Assembly: GCA_030537835.1 (NCBI GenBank)
Contig: JAUNVB010000008.1
Location: 1 to 48,961 of the forward strand
Length of the DNA stretch: 48,961 bases
Direction: 5' to 3'
From: Andreesenia angusta
GTDB lineage: Bacteria > Bacillota > Clostridia > Tissierellales > Gottschalkiaceae
Shown: one piece after another, positions 33,327 to 42,011 of the stretch
Layout: each line of letters begins with the position of its first letter
Numbering within the stretch: the stretch's first letter is position 1
Translations under genes and position numbers: made by a program
The notes under the pieces: generated by a model
What the model saw: only the letters and a program-made list of their open reading frames with translations
Database searches by the model: none
What the model was told of the DNA's origin: nothing

Positions 33327-34040
33327 ATGAAATTCTATACGGAAATTGCAAATTACTATGATGAGATATTCCAGAGAAATGAAGACGAGTTAAATTTTTT
33401 AAAAGATATTGCTGGTAAACCAATTAAGTCGATTTTAGATATCGCTTGTGGTACTGGAGAAAATGCAATTGCTCTAAATGAAGTTGGTCATATTGTAACA
33501 GGGATAGATTTAAATAGAAGTATGATAGCCGCATTGAAAAAGAAAAGCTTGAAGATAGATTCTTATGTAATGAATATGTTGCATATAGATAATTTGAGAT
33601 CTTCATTCGACTTAATATACTCTGTTGGTAATTCCATTGTACATTTAGATAATAATGAAGAAATCTATACCTTCTTTAAAAAAGCCTATGATTCATTAAA
33701 TTATGGCGGAAAATTCGTAATACAGATAGTTAATTATGATAGAATTCTTAATCACGATATAAAATCTCTTCCTACTATTAAAAATTCAGAGCGCGGAATA
33801 GAGTTTATAAGGAATTATAGATACGATGCCGATAGAGATAAGGTAGAATTCGAAGCTATATTAAAAACTCAAGCAATCGAAATCGGCAATAAAGTTTTTC
33901 TTTTTCCACTTCGTCAAGAAAGTCTAGAAAAGCTTCTGAAAGATGCTGGCTTTAAAGATATAGAATACTTTGGATCATTTAAAAAAGATGAATTTGATAT
34001 AGATAAATCCTTCCACCTTATCTCTCTTGCCTTTAAATAG
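33327..34040 (+). CDS. class I SAM-dependent methyltransferase
   Basis: 237-aa Rossmann-fold methyltransferase. Motif I 'ILDIACGTGENAIAL' (about 34-48), acidic residue of motif II 'VTGIDLNRSMI', and motif IV 'FDLIYSVGNSIVHL' are visible; the C-terminus 'LLKDAGFKDIEYFGSF' is typical. A TTG at 33297 extends the frame, but AGAGAGGTGA points to the ATG at 33327 ('MKFYTEIANYYDEIF'), a classical start for this group. Substrate unknown. It stands alone between the divergent ABC genes and dnaB. Confidence 0.88.
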   Translation: MKFYTEIANYYDEIFQRNEDELNFLKDIAGKPIKSILDIACGTGENAIALNEVGHIVTGIDLNRSMIAALKKKSLKIDSYVMNMLHIDNLRSSFDLIYSVGNSIVHLDNNEEIYTFFKKAYDSLNYGGKFVIQIVNYDRILNHDIKSLPTIKNSERGIEFIRNYRYDADRDKVEFEAILKTQAIEIGNKVFLFPLRQESLEKLLKDAGFKDIEYFGSFKKDEFDIDKSFHLISLAFK

Positions 34041-34077
34041 ATTTATATAGAAAATAATCCTTCAAAGATTAATTATT

Positions 34078-34086
34078 TGTTATAAT
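34078..34086 (+). promoter_or_regulatory. extended -10 promoter of dnaB
   Basis: TG (34078-34079) one base before TATAAT (34081-34086); no good -35. Confidence 0.5.
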
Positions 34087-34119
34087 GTTTATAGTTAGAA
34101 ATATTTTGGAGGGATACTT

Positions 34120-35463
34120 TTGGAAGGCATGGACAAAACAAATCTTCCTCATGATATAGAAGCTGAAAGAGCCGTTCTAAGCTCTATGTTATCTGATATA
34201 GATGGACTTATAACAGCTAAAGATGCTCTTGATAGGGAAGATTTCTTTCTAGATAAACACAAACATATATTCGATGTTTTTAATTTTCTCAGCGATAAAG
34301 GTTATCCTGTAGATTATATTTCAGTCGTTTCTGAATTAAATAAGCGTGGATTTATTGAATTAATAGGTGGATCCGTCTATATTATGGATTTAACAGATGT
34401 TTATTCTACTTCTGCAAATATAGAGCATTATTGCAAAATTGTTAAAGACAAAGCTGTTCTGAGAAACTTAATAAAAGCTTCCAATGAAATTATTAACTCC
34501 AGCGTTGAAGATAGCTTAAGCACAGATCAAATAATTGAAATTGCAGAAAAAGGCATCTTTGATATAACTCAGAAAAGAACTAAAGATGGACCAGAGTCTA
34601 TTAAAAATATATTAATGGATACTTTAAAAGATATAGAGGAGGCTTCCCTAAATGAAAATAATCTTAGGGGCATTACTACCGGCTTTGTAGATTTAGACAA
34701 TAAGACTTCTGGGTTACAGAAATCTGATCTTGTATTAGTTGCAGCAAGACCTTCTATGGGAAAGACTGCTTTTTCTGTAAATCTTGCATTAAATGCAGCT
34801 AATAAAGGCAATGCCTCTGTTGCAATTTTCAGTCTAGAGATGTCGAAAAACCAAATTGCTCAGCGTATGGTATCTTCTGAATCTCATATAGAGTTGCAAA
34901 AAATTATAAGTGGTGATTTAAGTAACGATCCCGAAAACTGGATTAAAATAATGAAAGTTTTAGAAAGCTTGTCAAGAATGAATATAACCGTTGATGATAC
35001 ACCAGGTATAACACTTTCAGAATTAAGAGCAAAGTGCAGAAAGATTAAATTAGAATCGGGATTAGATATTGTTTTGATAGATTATCTTCAATTAATGAGT
35101 GGTGAAGGACGTTCCGAAAGTCGACAGCAGGAGATATCTGCAATTTCAAGAGGCTTAAAAGCACTTGCAAAAGAAATGGATTGTACTGTAATAGCATTAT
35201 CGCAACTTTCACGTGCTCCAGAGCTCCGCTCTGATCACAGGCCTATATTATCAGATCTTAGGGAATCTGGTGCTATAGAGCAGGATGCTGATATAGTTAT
35301 GTTTCTTTATAGAGATGACTATTATAATCCTGATTCAGAGAAAAAAAATACGACTGAAGTTATTGTGGCTAAACATAGAAATGGGCCTACGGGGATAGTA
35401 GAACTAGTATTTATTGGTGAATTTACAAAGTTTGTAAATATGGAAAAAATTGGTAATAATTAA
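34120..35463 (+). CDS. dnaB: replicative DNA helicase DnaB
   Basis: Hexameric 5'-3' fork helicase, 447 aa. N-terminal DnaG-interacting domain starts 'LPHDIEAERAVLSSMLSD'; RecA-like core from about 195: Walker A 'ARPSMGKTAF', H1a 'FSLEMSKNQIAQRM', Walker B 'DIVLIDYLQLMSG', then 'ISRGLKALAKEMDCTVIALSQLSR' and the arginine-finger end 'DADIVMFLYRDDYY'. No intein. Start is TTG with GGAGGG six bases upstream. In Bacillus dnaB (called dnaC) follows rplI on the same strand; here it faces the rplI-gdpP group from the opposite strand about 2 kb away. Confidence 0.95.
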   Translation: MEGMDKTNLPHDIEAERAVLSSMLSDIDGLITAKDALDREDFFLDKHKHIFDVFNFLSDKGYPVDYISVVSELNKRGFIELIGGSVYIMDLTDVYSTSANIEHYCKIVKDKAVLRNLIKASNEIINSSVEDSLSTDQIIEIAEKGIFDITQKRTKDGPESIKNILMDTLKDIEEASLNENNLRGITTGFVDLDNKTSGLQKSDLVLVAARPSMGKTAFSVNLALNAANKGNASVAIFSLEMSKNQIAQRMVSSESHIELQKIISGDLSNDPENWIKIMKVLESLSRMNITVDDTPGITLSELRAKCRKIKLESGLDIVLIDYLQLMSGEGRSESRQQEISAISRGLKALAKEMDCTVIALSQLSRAPELRSDHRPILSDLRESGAIEQDADIVMFLYRDDYYNPDSEKKNTTEVIVAKHRNGPTGIVELVFIGEFTKFVNMEKIGNN

Positions 35464-35490
35464 TTTTATATATAAATTGGGGGTATTTAA

Positions 35491-36705
35491 ATGGATAATT
35501 CTAAAGTTTTAAATTTAAATGATGATGTGAAATGGATAGGAATATTGGATCCTTCATTAGTTACTTTCGATGTTGTTATGGAGACAAGATTTGGTACAAC
35601 TTATAATTCTTATTTTATTGATGCTGATAAAAAGACTATTTTAGAGACAGCAAAGGATAAATACACTGATGAATATATAAAAAAAGTCAAATCTGTTGTA
35701 AATCCTGAAGAATTAGAGTATCTCATAATGAATCATACTGAGCCAGATCATTCAGGTAGTGTTAATGCATTATTAGAAATAGCACCACAAATTACAATTG
35801 TAGCAACTAAGACTGGTATAAAATTCTTAAAAGATATAACTAATAAAGATTTTAAGCATATAATTGTAAATGACGGAGACGAATTAGATCTTGGCAATAA
35901 AAAGATAAAGTTTATAACAGCTCCTTTTTTACACTGGCCAGATACTATGTATTCATATCTAGTTGAAGATAAAATTTTATTCTCTTGTGATTCTTTCGGT
36001 TCACATTTCTGTGATGAAAGAATGTTCAATGATGAAGTTGGTGATTTTTCTAATGCCTTCAAATATTATTTCGATGTAATAATGAAACCGTTTAGCGAAT
36101 ATATGTTAAAAGCTATCGACAAGATTAAAGATATCGATATTTCGATCATAGCTCCAGGGCATGGTCCAATATTGAGAGAAAACTATCAACAATATGTTGA
36201 TACAACTAAGGAATACGCAGAAAATGCTATAAATATGAAAAAATCAGGTACTCCTAAAGTATTTATTTCTTATGTTTCAGCATATGGAAATACTAGAAAA
36301 ATAGCTGAAATAATAAAAGAAGGTCTGCTTTCTGTAGCCGATATGAATGTACTGATTATGGATGTAGAACATGCTGATTTAGATGATGTGAAGTTTGAAA
36401 TAGAACATTCAGATGCTTTCTTAATCGGTACTCCTACTATTACACAGAATACTTTCCTTCCTATATATCAGATATTTGGAGCAATAAATCCTGTCGTAAA
36501 TAGAGGCAAAGTAACTGGTGCTTTTGGTTCTTATGGCTGGAGTGGGGAAGGTGTTGATATAGTTCATAATCTTTTAGAGTCATTAAGACTTAAACCACAT
36601 GGTAAAGGACTTAAAGTTAATTTTGTACCTGATACAGTAGAAGACAATGATTGCTATAATTTCGGAAAAGAAATTGGCGAAGAAATAATGAAGAAGTTTG
36701 ATTAA
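35491..36705 (+). CDS. fprA: flavodiiron protein (FprA, A-type flavoprotein)
   Basis: O2/NO-scavenging reductase of anaerobes, 404 aa: a beta-lactamase-like diiron domain (1-245) and a flavodoxin domain (255-404). Iron ligands in order: H82, E84, D86, H87 ('NHTEPDH'), H148, D167 and H224; all present. FMN-binding P-loop 'SAYGNTRKI' (263-271) and 'GTPTITQNTFLP', 'GSYGWSGEGV'. Reduces O2 to water or NO to N2O with electrons from rubredoxin; no rubredoxin gene is adjacent. 27 bp after dnaB, with GGGGGT before the ATG, so it may be read from the same promoter. It supports a strict-anaerobe lifestyle. Confidence 0.95.
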   Translation: MDNSKVLNLNDDVKWIGILDPSLVTFDVVMETRFGTTYNSYFIDADKKTILETAKDKYTDEYIKKVKSVVNPEELEYLIMNHTEPDHSGSVNALLEIAPQITIVATKTGIKFLKDITNKDFKHIIVNDGDELDLGNKKIKFITAPFLHWPDTMYSYLVEDKILFSCDSFGSHFCDERMFNDEVGDFSNAFKYYFDVIMKPFSEYMLKAIDKIKDIDISIIAPGHGPILRENYQQYVDTTKEYAENAINMKKSGTPKVFISYVSAYGNTRKIAEIIKEGLLSVADMNVLIMDVEHADLDDVKFEIEHSDAFLIGTPTITQNTFLPIYQIFGAINPVVNRGKVTGAFGSYGWSGEGVDIVHNLLESLRLKPHGKGLKVNFVPDTVEDNDCYNFGKEIGEEIMKKFD

Positions 36706-36711
36706 TTAAAT

Positions 36712-37323
36712 ATGATAAAAACTAAAAGATTGATTATAAATGATTTGATTTTAGAAGATGTTGAACAGATTTTTAATTGGAAAAGAAATTCTGCTTTACT
36801 GATGTTAGAATATGATTTTATAAATTCTTCAGACACAGATACTAATTACTGGTATAGAGAAAGAATAAGTCAACCTAGATTAAAATCTTATACTGTAAAA
36901 AATTCTGAAGGAAGGGTTATTGGTTTCATAAGTATTAGAAATATAAGAAGATTTTTTAAATCCGCGATTTTAGGAGTAACTTTTGATGAAAGATATATTG
37001 GAAAAGGTTATGGTACAGAAGCTCTTATCGGTTTTTTAGACTATTATTTCAATACTCTGAATATGAGAACGATGAAATTAGATGTTGGTATGTATAATTT
37101 TAGAGCTTTAAAATGTTATAAAAATTTGGGTTTTGAAATTAAGAAAAAGACTAATTTCCTTGTTCCTAGAAGATTCGGTAGATTTAAGCACGAACTTATA
37201 AAAAATCCCGATCAATACAATAACAATACTTTTTTTATTCTACAGGATAATCTAGTTCTAATCTATTATCGCATGAGCTTGACTAAGACTAAGTTCAATA
37301 AGTTATTCACAAATTGTGGATAA
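36712..37323 (+). CDS. GNAT family N-acetyltransferase (RimJ/RimL-like)
   Basis: 203 aa, 6 bp after the flavodiiron gene. Core: 'RLIINDLILEDVEQIFNWKRN' (beta1-alpha1), 'GRVIGFISIRNI' (beta2-3) and the acetyl-CoA motif 'ERYIGKGYGTEALIGFLDYYF', then 'VGMYNFRALKCYKNLGFEIKKK'. Relatives usually stop soon after the last strand; here an extra basic tail of about 40 residues follows ('LIYYRMSLTKTKFNKLFTNCG'), and its final codons lie inside DnaA-box-like repeats. No good ribosome site lies before the ATG; translation probably depends on the upstream gene. Substrate unknown. Confidence 0.82.
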   Translation: MIKTKRLIINDLILEDVEQIFNWKRNSALLMLEYDFINSSDTDTNYWYRERISQPRLKSYTVKNSEGRVIGFISIRNIRRFFKSAILGVTFDERYIGKGYGTEALIGFLDYYFNTLNMRTMKLDVGMYNFRALKCYKNLGFEIKKKTNFLVPRRFGRFKHELIKNPDQYNNNTFFILQDNLVLIYYRMSLTKTKFNKLFTNCG

Positions 37324-37355
37324 CTCTGTTAGTAAGTTCATGAATTTGTGGATAA
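37303..37355. promoter_or_regulatory. cluster of DnaA-box-like 9-mers
   Basis: Two exact copies of TGTGGATAA (37315-37323 and 37347-37355; reverse complement of the DnaA consensus TTATCCACA) and one near-match TTATTCACA (37303-37311) within 53 bp. An AT-rich stretch follows (37365-37400). It lies between convergent genes close to dnaB, rplI and ssb. See findings. Confidence 0.5.
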
Positions 37356-37400
37356 CTCGAACTTTTTGTTAATAATCTAGGAAAATATTAAGTAAAAATA

Positions 37401-37430
37401 AAAAAGAGGTCAATAATTTGACCTCTTTTT
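37401..37430. terminator. bidirectional terminator between GNAT and rplI
   Basis: Perfect 13-bp stem (37401-37413 / 37418-37430) with a TAAT loop, A-run and T-run at its ends. Confidence 0.9.
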
Positions 37431-37434
37431 TTAA

Positions 37435-37887
37435 TTATTTGCTTTCCTCAACTTTAACTTTCAATTCTCCTACTACACCTGGATATAGCTTAATCTGTGC
37501 TTTTGTAACGCCTAGATCTTTTATCTGTCCACCTTCTAATTCAATTTTTCTTTTATCTACTTCTATATCATGTTTAGATTCTAGTTCACTAGCTATATCT
37601 TTAGTAGTAACTGATCCGAATAATTTTCCGTTTTCACCAACTTTAGTTTTGAAAATCAATTCAACGCTCTCTAATTTCTTTGCTATAGATTCTGCTTCTT
37701 TTTTTTCTTCTTCTTCTCTAAACTCTTGTGACTCTTTTTTATCCTTTAATTTTTTTAAATTTGCTTGATTTGCCTCTACAGCAAATTTTCTTGGTAAAAG
37801 AAAGTTTCTAGCATATCCATCCTTTGCATCTATTACTTCTCCTTTTTTACCAACATTTTTAATATCTTTTAATAATATAACTTTCAC
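37435..37887 (-). CDS. rplI: 50S ribosomal protein L9
   Basis: 150 aa. N-terminal rRNA-binding domain with the signature '[18 protein letters not shown]' (about 23-40), a long central helix rich in Lys/Glu, and the C-terminal domain ending '[15 protein letters not shown]'. Start is GTG with AGGAAG upstream. It ends the DUF2232-gdpP-rplI operon, 26 bp after gdpP. Confidence 0.96.
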   Translation of the reverse strand: MKVILLKDIKNVGKKGEVIDAKDGYARNFLLPRKFAVEANQANLKKLKDKKESQEFREEEEKKEAESIAKKLESVELIFKTKVGENGKLFGSVTTKDIASELESKHDIEVDKRKIELEGGQIKDLGVTKAQIKLYPGVVGELKVKVEESK

Positions 37888-37913
37888 TTAAATCTTCCTT
37901 TCTTACCATTTTA

Positions 37914-39851
37914 TTAAAAATGCTTATATATAAGCTTTTTTACTTTTTCAACTGCTTCCTCCATACTAGTATTTAGCCTTGCTCCTGAAGCATTTAAATG
38001 GCCACCACCACCTAATTCCTCCATAACAGATTGAACATCAACTTCACCGACAGATCTGGCTGAAATATGGATTCCTGATTCTAATTGCGAAAATACGAAT
38101 GTAGCTTTTGCAGACTTCGTATTCAATAATTCATCTGCTGTCTGAGCTGCAATTAAATTTGCACTTTCTGTTAATTCTTCAATTTTTGCAATTGCAACAT
38201 AATCATTTATCATTTCCGATTCTCTTATAGCCTCTGCCTTTATTTTAAGATCTTTCATATTATTCCTGAATAATTCAGATACCATTTCTGTATCAGCACC
38301 TTTTCTTTTAAGGTAAGCTGCTGCTTCAAAAGTTCTGACACCAGTTTTAACGGAAAAATGCTTAGTATCTAGAGCTATTCCCGAGAGCAATGCTTCTGCT
38401 TCTAATTTATTCATTTTAAGATTTTCTGCTATATAGGATATTATCTCCGTGATTAGCTCACAAGTAGATGATGCATATGTCTCTATATAACTTAATATAG
38501 TATCATCTATTACATCTGACCCCATTCTATGATGATCTATTACGACTTTCTTCTCCATTTTTCTTAAAAAGTCTTCTGATTCTACATGACTATATTTATG
38601 CGTATCTACCACTATACATATACTATTTTCTGTCACTAATTTTCTTGCATCTTTAGAGCTTATTATATTCATATCGTATTCTTCTATATTATCCCTAATT
38701 TTACGATAAATCAAATCTATAGAAGAGCTTGCTCTATCCATGACTATATAAGCTTCCTTATTTCTAAATTTTGAAATTCTATACATCCCTATTGCTGCTC
38801 CAAAACAATCTAAATCAGGACTTCTATGACCCATTATAAAGATTTTATCGGCTTGATCTATTATGCTTCTTAATGCATATGCAATAACTCTAGCTTTTAC
38901 TTTTGTTCTTTTTTCAACAGCCTTTGTCTTACCACCATAAAATGAAAGCTTATCATTTGACTTTATAACTGCCTGATCTCCTCCTCTTCCTAGAGCTATA
39001 TCCATAGCGTTCTTCGCATTATAGTAATTTTCCTTAACATTTTTACCCTCTGAACCTACACCGATACTTATCGTAACTGGAAGTTTTCCGCCAAAGTCCA
39101 TTTTTTTAATATCATCTAATATATCGAATCGTCTTCTTTTTAAGAATTCTAAATATCGCTTTTCAAAGAATATTAGATATTTATAATCGTCTATTTTTTC
39201 TGCAAATCCATTAAGTTTATTCAATAGAGTATAGATATATCTATCTATTTCAGCTAAATTTTTATTTTGATCAATATTGCTTTCCATTCCAAATATATCT
39301 TCAAAATTATCGATATATATTATACCAATTGTCAATTCTTTAGCCGAATAGTTCTGTAGTATTTGCTCTCTATCTGAAACATCGACCATATAGAGTTTTA
39401 TCACATTTCCTAAGTCCTTAGTATTTAAATTTTCTTTTATTGTTTTAAAATATTTCCCGTTATTGCTATAGATATATTCATCTTTAGTATATAAATTCTC
39501 TATATTGAATTTAGGAAAAATATTAAATATATAATTTTGATTAATCTTAACTACATCTGTAATTTTTTTAACACTATCGTTATGCCAAATTATTTTTCCT
39601 TTATTATCTATAATTATATAAGGAAGAGGTGAATTATATACTTCATTATCTATATGAAGTATTTGTTTTAATTCTCTATCTCTATTGTGATTTCTTTTTT
39701 CTATTGTTCTATATGCTAGTATTAAAGCTAGTAAGATCATATTTACAATAAATATAATAGTTGTTAAGATATAATTCAATTTTAATAAATGAAATACTAA
39801 TGGCAGTAATATTAAATATGAAATTATTAATACTCTAATGAAATTTCTCAT
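37914..39851 (-). CDS. gdpP: cyclic-di-AMP phosphodiesterase GdpP (DHH family)
   Basis: Membrane enzyme that hydrolyses c-di-AMP to pApA and thereby sets potassium, osmotic and cell-wall homeostasis. The 645 aa show two N-terminal membrane segments (about 8-50), a degenerate PAS domain (about 75-155), a degenerate GGDEF domain ('GKLPVTISIGVGSE', 'GRGGDQAVI') and DHH-DHHA1 domains: 'GHRSPDLDCFGAAIG', 'VVDTHKYS', 'VIDHHRMG', and 'GGGGHLNASGARL' near the end. A TTG at 39863 is in frame, but GGAGGTATTT points to the ATG at 39851. It lies between the DUF2232 gene (14 bp) and rplI, the usual Bacillota order. Confidence 0.94.
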   Translation of the reverse strand: MRNFIRVLIISYLILLPLVFHLLKLNYILTTIIFIVNMILLALILAYRTIEKRNHNRDRELKQILHIDNEVYNSPLPYIIIDNKGKIIWHNDSVKKITDVVKINQNYIFNIFPKFNIENLYTKDEYIYSNNGKYFKTIKENLNTKDLGNVIKLYMVDVSDREQILQNYSAKELTIGIIYIDNFEDIFGMESNIDQNKNLAEIDRYIYTLLNKLNGFAEKIDDYKYLIFFEKRYLEFLKRRRFDILDDIKKMDFGGKLPVTISIGVGSEGKNVKENYYNAKNAMDIALGRGGDQAVIKSNDKLSFYGGKTKAVEKRTKVKARVIAYALRSIIDQADKIFIMGHRSPDLDCFGAAIGMYRISKFRNKEAYIVMDRASSSIDLIYRKIRDNIEEYDMNIISSKDARKLVTENSICIVVDTHKYSHVESEDFLRKMEKKVVIDHHRMGSDVIDDTILSYIETYASSTCELITEIISYIAENLKMNKLEAEALLSGIALDTKHFSVKTGVRTFEAAAYLKRKGADTEMVSELFRNNMKDLKIKAEAIRESEMINDYVAIAKIEELTESANLIAAQTADELLNTKSAKATFVFSQLESGIHISARSVGEVDVQSVMEELGGGGHLNASGARLNTSMEEAVEKVKKLIYKHF

Positions 39852-39865
39852 AAATACCTCCAAAG

Positions 39866-40807
39866 CTAATTCCCTTTAATTTTTCTAAAATTAAATATTA
39901 TATCTATCATTCCTATAAAGAACACTATCATTCCTAGGATAAGACTGAATAAAGATAAAAATATTATTATATACCTTACTATTTTAGGAATATTAAACTT
40001 TTCTAATATATATATCATCACGCTCAAGCCTTGAATGAATATAATAAAATAAAATATTATCGTTATATTACTTATTAAAACTTTATAAATGGATGGATTT
40101 ATCTTACCAATAATATAAGTAAATATTAAGATTATTATAGATGCTATAAAAAACTTAATACTCACTTTAAATTCACTGAACTTCATTGGTGATAATATTT
40201 TTATATTCTTTCTTCTAATTATAAAATTAGTTAAGCTATTAGATACTAAACTGATGATTAAAGAGCCAAGTAGTAAAATAGAAAATATACTATTTCTAAA
40301 GAAATCTATTAATAAAGGCTTTATGCTATTCAATTCTTCTATTTGTTCCTTACTATACTTTATACCCATATTTTTGAGCTCTTCTAAAGAATTATCGAAT
40401 AAATTTGAATTAGTCTTTATTAAATTATCTATGATATCATAATTGAAAACTTTCTTACTTAAAATCATAAATAATATTATTACTATAAATATATATGCTG
40501 TAGTTTTTAAAATTCTATGCGATATTTCTTCATTTCGATCAATGCTATTAACTATTATAATTGTCATACCTATAAAGACTATACTAAATGGAAGAGTATA
40601 ATTCCCTAATAAAAGGAAAAATAATATAGAGCTTAAAAATATATTTATAATACTATATTTCATTCCATATTTTACTCCTAAAATTATACTTGGTATAGAA
40701 TATAGTAATAAAAATATATTAGTAATGTAAAATCCTATGCTTCCTAAAATTAAACTAAGTATGAACGATATAATAAATTCTTTTATAAGATTATTTTTTA
40801 CATTCAC
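39866..40807 (-). CDS. DUF2232 (YybS-like) membrane protein
   Basis: Polytopic membrane protein with about eight segments; the family sits next to gdpP in many Bacillota and its role is not known. An ATG at 40834 lies inside the rpsR terminator region without a ribosome site; AGAGTGAT four bases before the GTG at 40807 makes that the likely start ('MNVKNNLIKEFIISFILS', 313 aa). 'ILGVKYGMKYSIINIFLSSILFFLL' and 'NIPKIVRYIIIFLSLFSLILGM' are typical of the family. Possibly a substrate or regulatory partner of GdpP (inference from position only). Confidence 0.82.
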   Translation of the reverse strand: MNVKNNLIKEFIISFILSLILGSIGFYITNIFLLLYSIPSIILGVKYGMKYSIINIFLSSILFFLLLGNYTLPFSIVFIGMTIIIVNSIDRNEEISHRILKTTAYIFIVIILFMILSKKVFNYDIIDNLIKTNSNLFDNSLEELKNMGIKYSKEQIEELNSIKPLLIDFFRNSIFSILLLGSLIISLVSNSLTNFIIRRKNIKILSPMKFSEFKVSIKFFIASIIILIFTYIIGKINPSIYKVLISNITIIFYFIIFIQGLSVMIYILEKFNIPKIVRYIIIFLSLFSLILGMIVFFIGMIDIIFNFRKIKGN

Positions 40808-40842
40808 AAATATCACTCTTTTCTTCTTAATCATATCAAAAA

Positions 40843-40863
40843 AGCGTCGACTATGTCGACGCT
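40843..40863 (-). terminator. terminator of the rpsF-ssb-rpsR operon
   Basis: Perfect 9-bp stem AGCGTCGAC / GTCGACGCT with a 3-base loop, followed on minus by T6. Unusually GC-rich for this window. Confidence 0.9.
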
Positions 40864-40868
40864 CTTAA

Positions 40869-41099
40869 TTATTCTGCTGTATATGGTAAAAAAGCAACTT
40901 GTCTTGCTCTTTTAATAGCTTTTGTTATTTCTCTTTGATGTATAGAACAGTTTCCTGAAACTCTTCTAGGAAGTATTTTTCCTCTTTCAGTTACATACTT
41001 CTTAAGTTTATTAACATCTTTATAATCTATAGTAGATTTTTTATCGGCACAAAAACTACATACTTTCTTTCTGCCTCTAAATCTTCTTCCACCTGCCAT
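40869..41099 (-). CDS. rpsR: 30S ribosomal protein S18 (zinc-binding type)
   Basis: 76 aa. Signature '[25 protein letters not shown]' is clear. C14-x2-C17 and C51-x2-H54 make a putative zinc site, so this is the C+ form of S18. AGGAGG precedes the ATG. Last gene of rpsF-ssb-rpsR; S18 pairs with S6 on the 30S platform and, as a complex, can bind the rpsF leader. Confidence 0.96.
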   Translation of the reverse strand: MAGGRRFRGRKKVCSFCADKKSTIDYKDVNKLKKYVTERGKILPRRVSGNCSIHQREITKAIKRARQVAFLPYTAE

Positions 41100-41119
41100 C
41101 TTCAGTTACCTCCTTTATA

Positions 41120-41593
41120 TTAGAATGGAATATCGTCGTCATCAATATCTTCATTGAAATCAGAATCAGTTCCAAAGTCATTTTGTGAACCAAAATCACT
41201 TTCTCTTCCAAAATTAGATTGATCGTAGTTGGAGTTACTATTTCCTGATGTATTCTTCCAATCTATAGGTTCTATAGAATTCGCTGTAACCTCTGTAGTA
41301 TATACTCTCTTGCCGTCCTTGCCTTCGTAGCTTCCTGTCGTAATTCTTCCTTGAATCGCAACACGATTACCTTTTTCTATATAATTAGCACAGAATTCAG
41401 CAGATTTACCCCAAGCTGTTATAAATATAAAATCAGCTGTTTGTCTTCCTGCTGCTTCAGCTTCCTGTCTTTGCTGTTTACTGTAATTTCTGTCTACCGC
41501 AAGCGTAAAACGTGCTACAGCTTGTCCTCCATTTGGAAGATATCTCAATTCAGGATCTTTCACCAATCTTCCTATTAATGAAACATTGTTCAA
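41120..41593 (-). CDS. ssb: single-stranded DNA-binding protein
   Basis: Protects ssDNA in replication, repair and recombination. 157 aa: OB fold (1-110) with 'NNVSLIGRLVKDPELRYLPNG', 'FTLAVDRNY', 'FIFITAWGKSAEFCANYIEKGNRVAIQGRI' and 'YTTEVTANSI'; a Gly/Asn/Ser/Asp-rich linker; acidic tip 'DIDDDDIPF' that binds partner proteins. A TTG at 41608 is in frame but forms part of the ribosome site; GGAGGTG is correctly placed for the TTG at 41593 ('MNNVSLIG'). Between rpsF and rpsR as in most Bacillota. Confidence 0.95.
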   Translation of the reverse strand: MNNVSLIGRLVKDPELRYLPNGGQAVARFTLAVDRNYSKQQRQEAEAAGRQTADFIFITAWGKSAEFCANYIEKGNRVAIQGRITTGSYEGKDGKRVYTTEVTANSIEPIDWKNTSGNSNSNYDQSNFGRESDFGSQNDFGTDSDFNEDIDDDDIPF

Positions 41594-41618
41594 AATAAGC
41601 ACCTCCAAGATATTTTTA

Positions 41619-41906
41619 TTACTCGTCTACTCTTATTATCATATTTCTGATAATTGAGTCTGTTATCTTGCTAACTCTTTCTAATTCATTCACAACTGAT
41701 GATTCTGCTTCAAAGTTTATCAATACATAATAGCCTTCTCTGAAATCTTCTATTTCATATGCTAGTTTTCTCGATCCCCACTCATCTAGGTTGGTAACAG
41801 AACCAGCTGATTCTATTATCGTCTTCAATCTCTCTACTATTGTATTTCTATTTTCTTCCTCCACTACAGGTGAAAATATAAATACTGCTTCATAATCTCT
41901 TTTCAC
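41619..41906 (-). CDS. rpsF: 30S ribosomal protein S6
   Basis: 95 aa. 'YEAVFIFSPVVEEE' at the start, 'DEWGSRKLAYEIEDFREGYYVLINFEAE' in the middle, ending 'SIIRNMIIRVDE'. Start is GTG with AGGAGGTG seven bases upstream. First gene of rpsF-ssb-rpsR, preceded by a strong promoter and by a leader hairpin of the S6:S18 type. Confidence 0.96.
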   Translation of the reverse strand: MKRDYEAVFIFSPVVEEENRNTIVERLKTIIESAGSVTNLDEWGSRKLAYEIEDFREGYYVLINFEAESSVVNELERVSKITDSIIRNMIIRVDE

Positions 41907-41927
41907 TAATCTACACCTCCTTTTGGA

Positions 41928-41958
41928 CTTAGCGGCTCTATATAAATATAGAGCAAGG
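41928..41958 (-). ncRNA. S6:S18-binding autoregulatory leader hairpin (rpsF leader)
   Basis: On the transcript an 8-bp stem GCTCTATA/TATAGAGC carries a TTTA loop. Just 3' of it are C-G, so that with GAG paired the strand reads CCG and then CTAAG, which closes with the 5' CTT. A CCG in an internal loop next to a hairpin is the hallmark of the known S6:S18 leader motif, and the element sits where it should, between the promoter and the rpsF ribosome site. Assigned by eye. Confidence 0.6.
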
Positions 41959-41976
41959 ATTTAAATCGTACAAATC

Positions 41977-42005
41977 ATTATACCATTTCTATATTTTATT
42001 ATCAA
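41977..42005 (-). promoter_or_regulatory. promoter of rpsF-ssb-rpsR
   Basis: TTGATA (42000-42005), 17-bp spacer, TATAAT (41977-41982), with TG in the extended position. Strong sigma-A promoter. Confidence 0.8.
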
Positions 42006-42011
42006 GTTTTT

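Noticed and set aside
37303-37400. Chromosomal origin (oriC) at the DnaA-box cluster
   Set aside because: Genes to the right are nearly all on minus and transcription of the 5S/tRNA array also runs leftwards, so an origin here would put them on the lagging strand; no dnaA, dnaN or rpmH is present. Kept only as a DnaA-box-like cluster.
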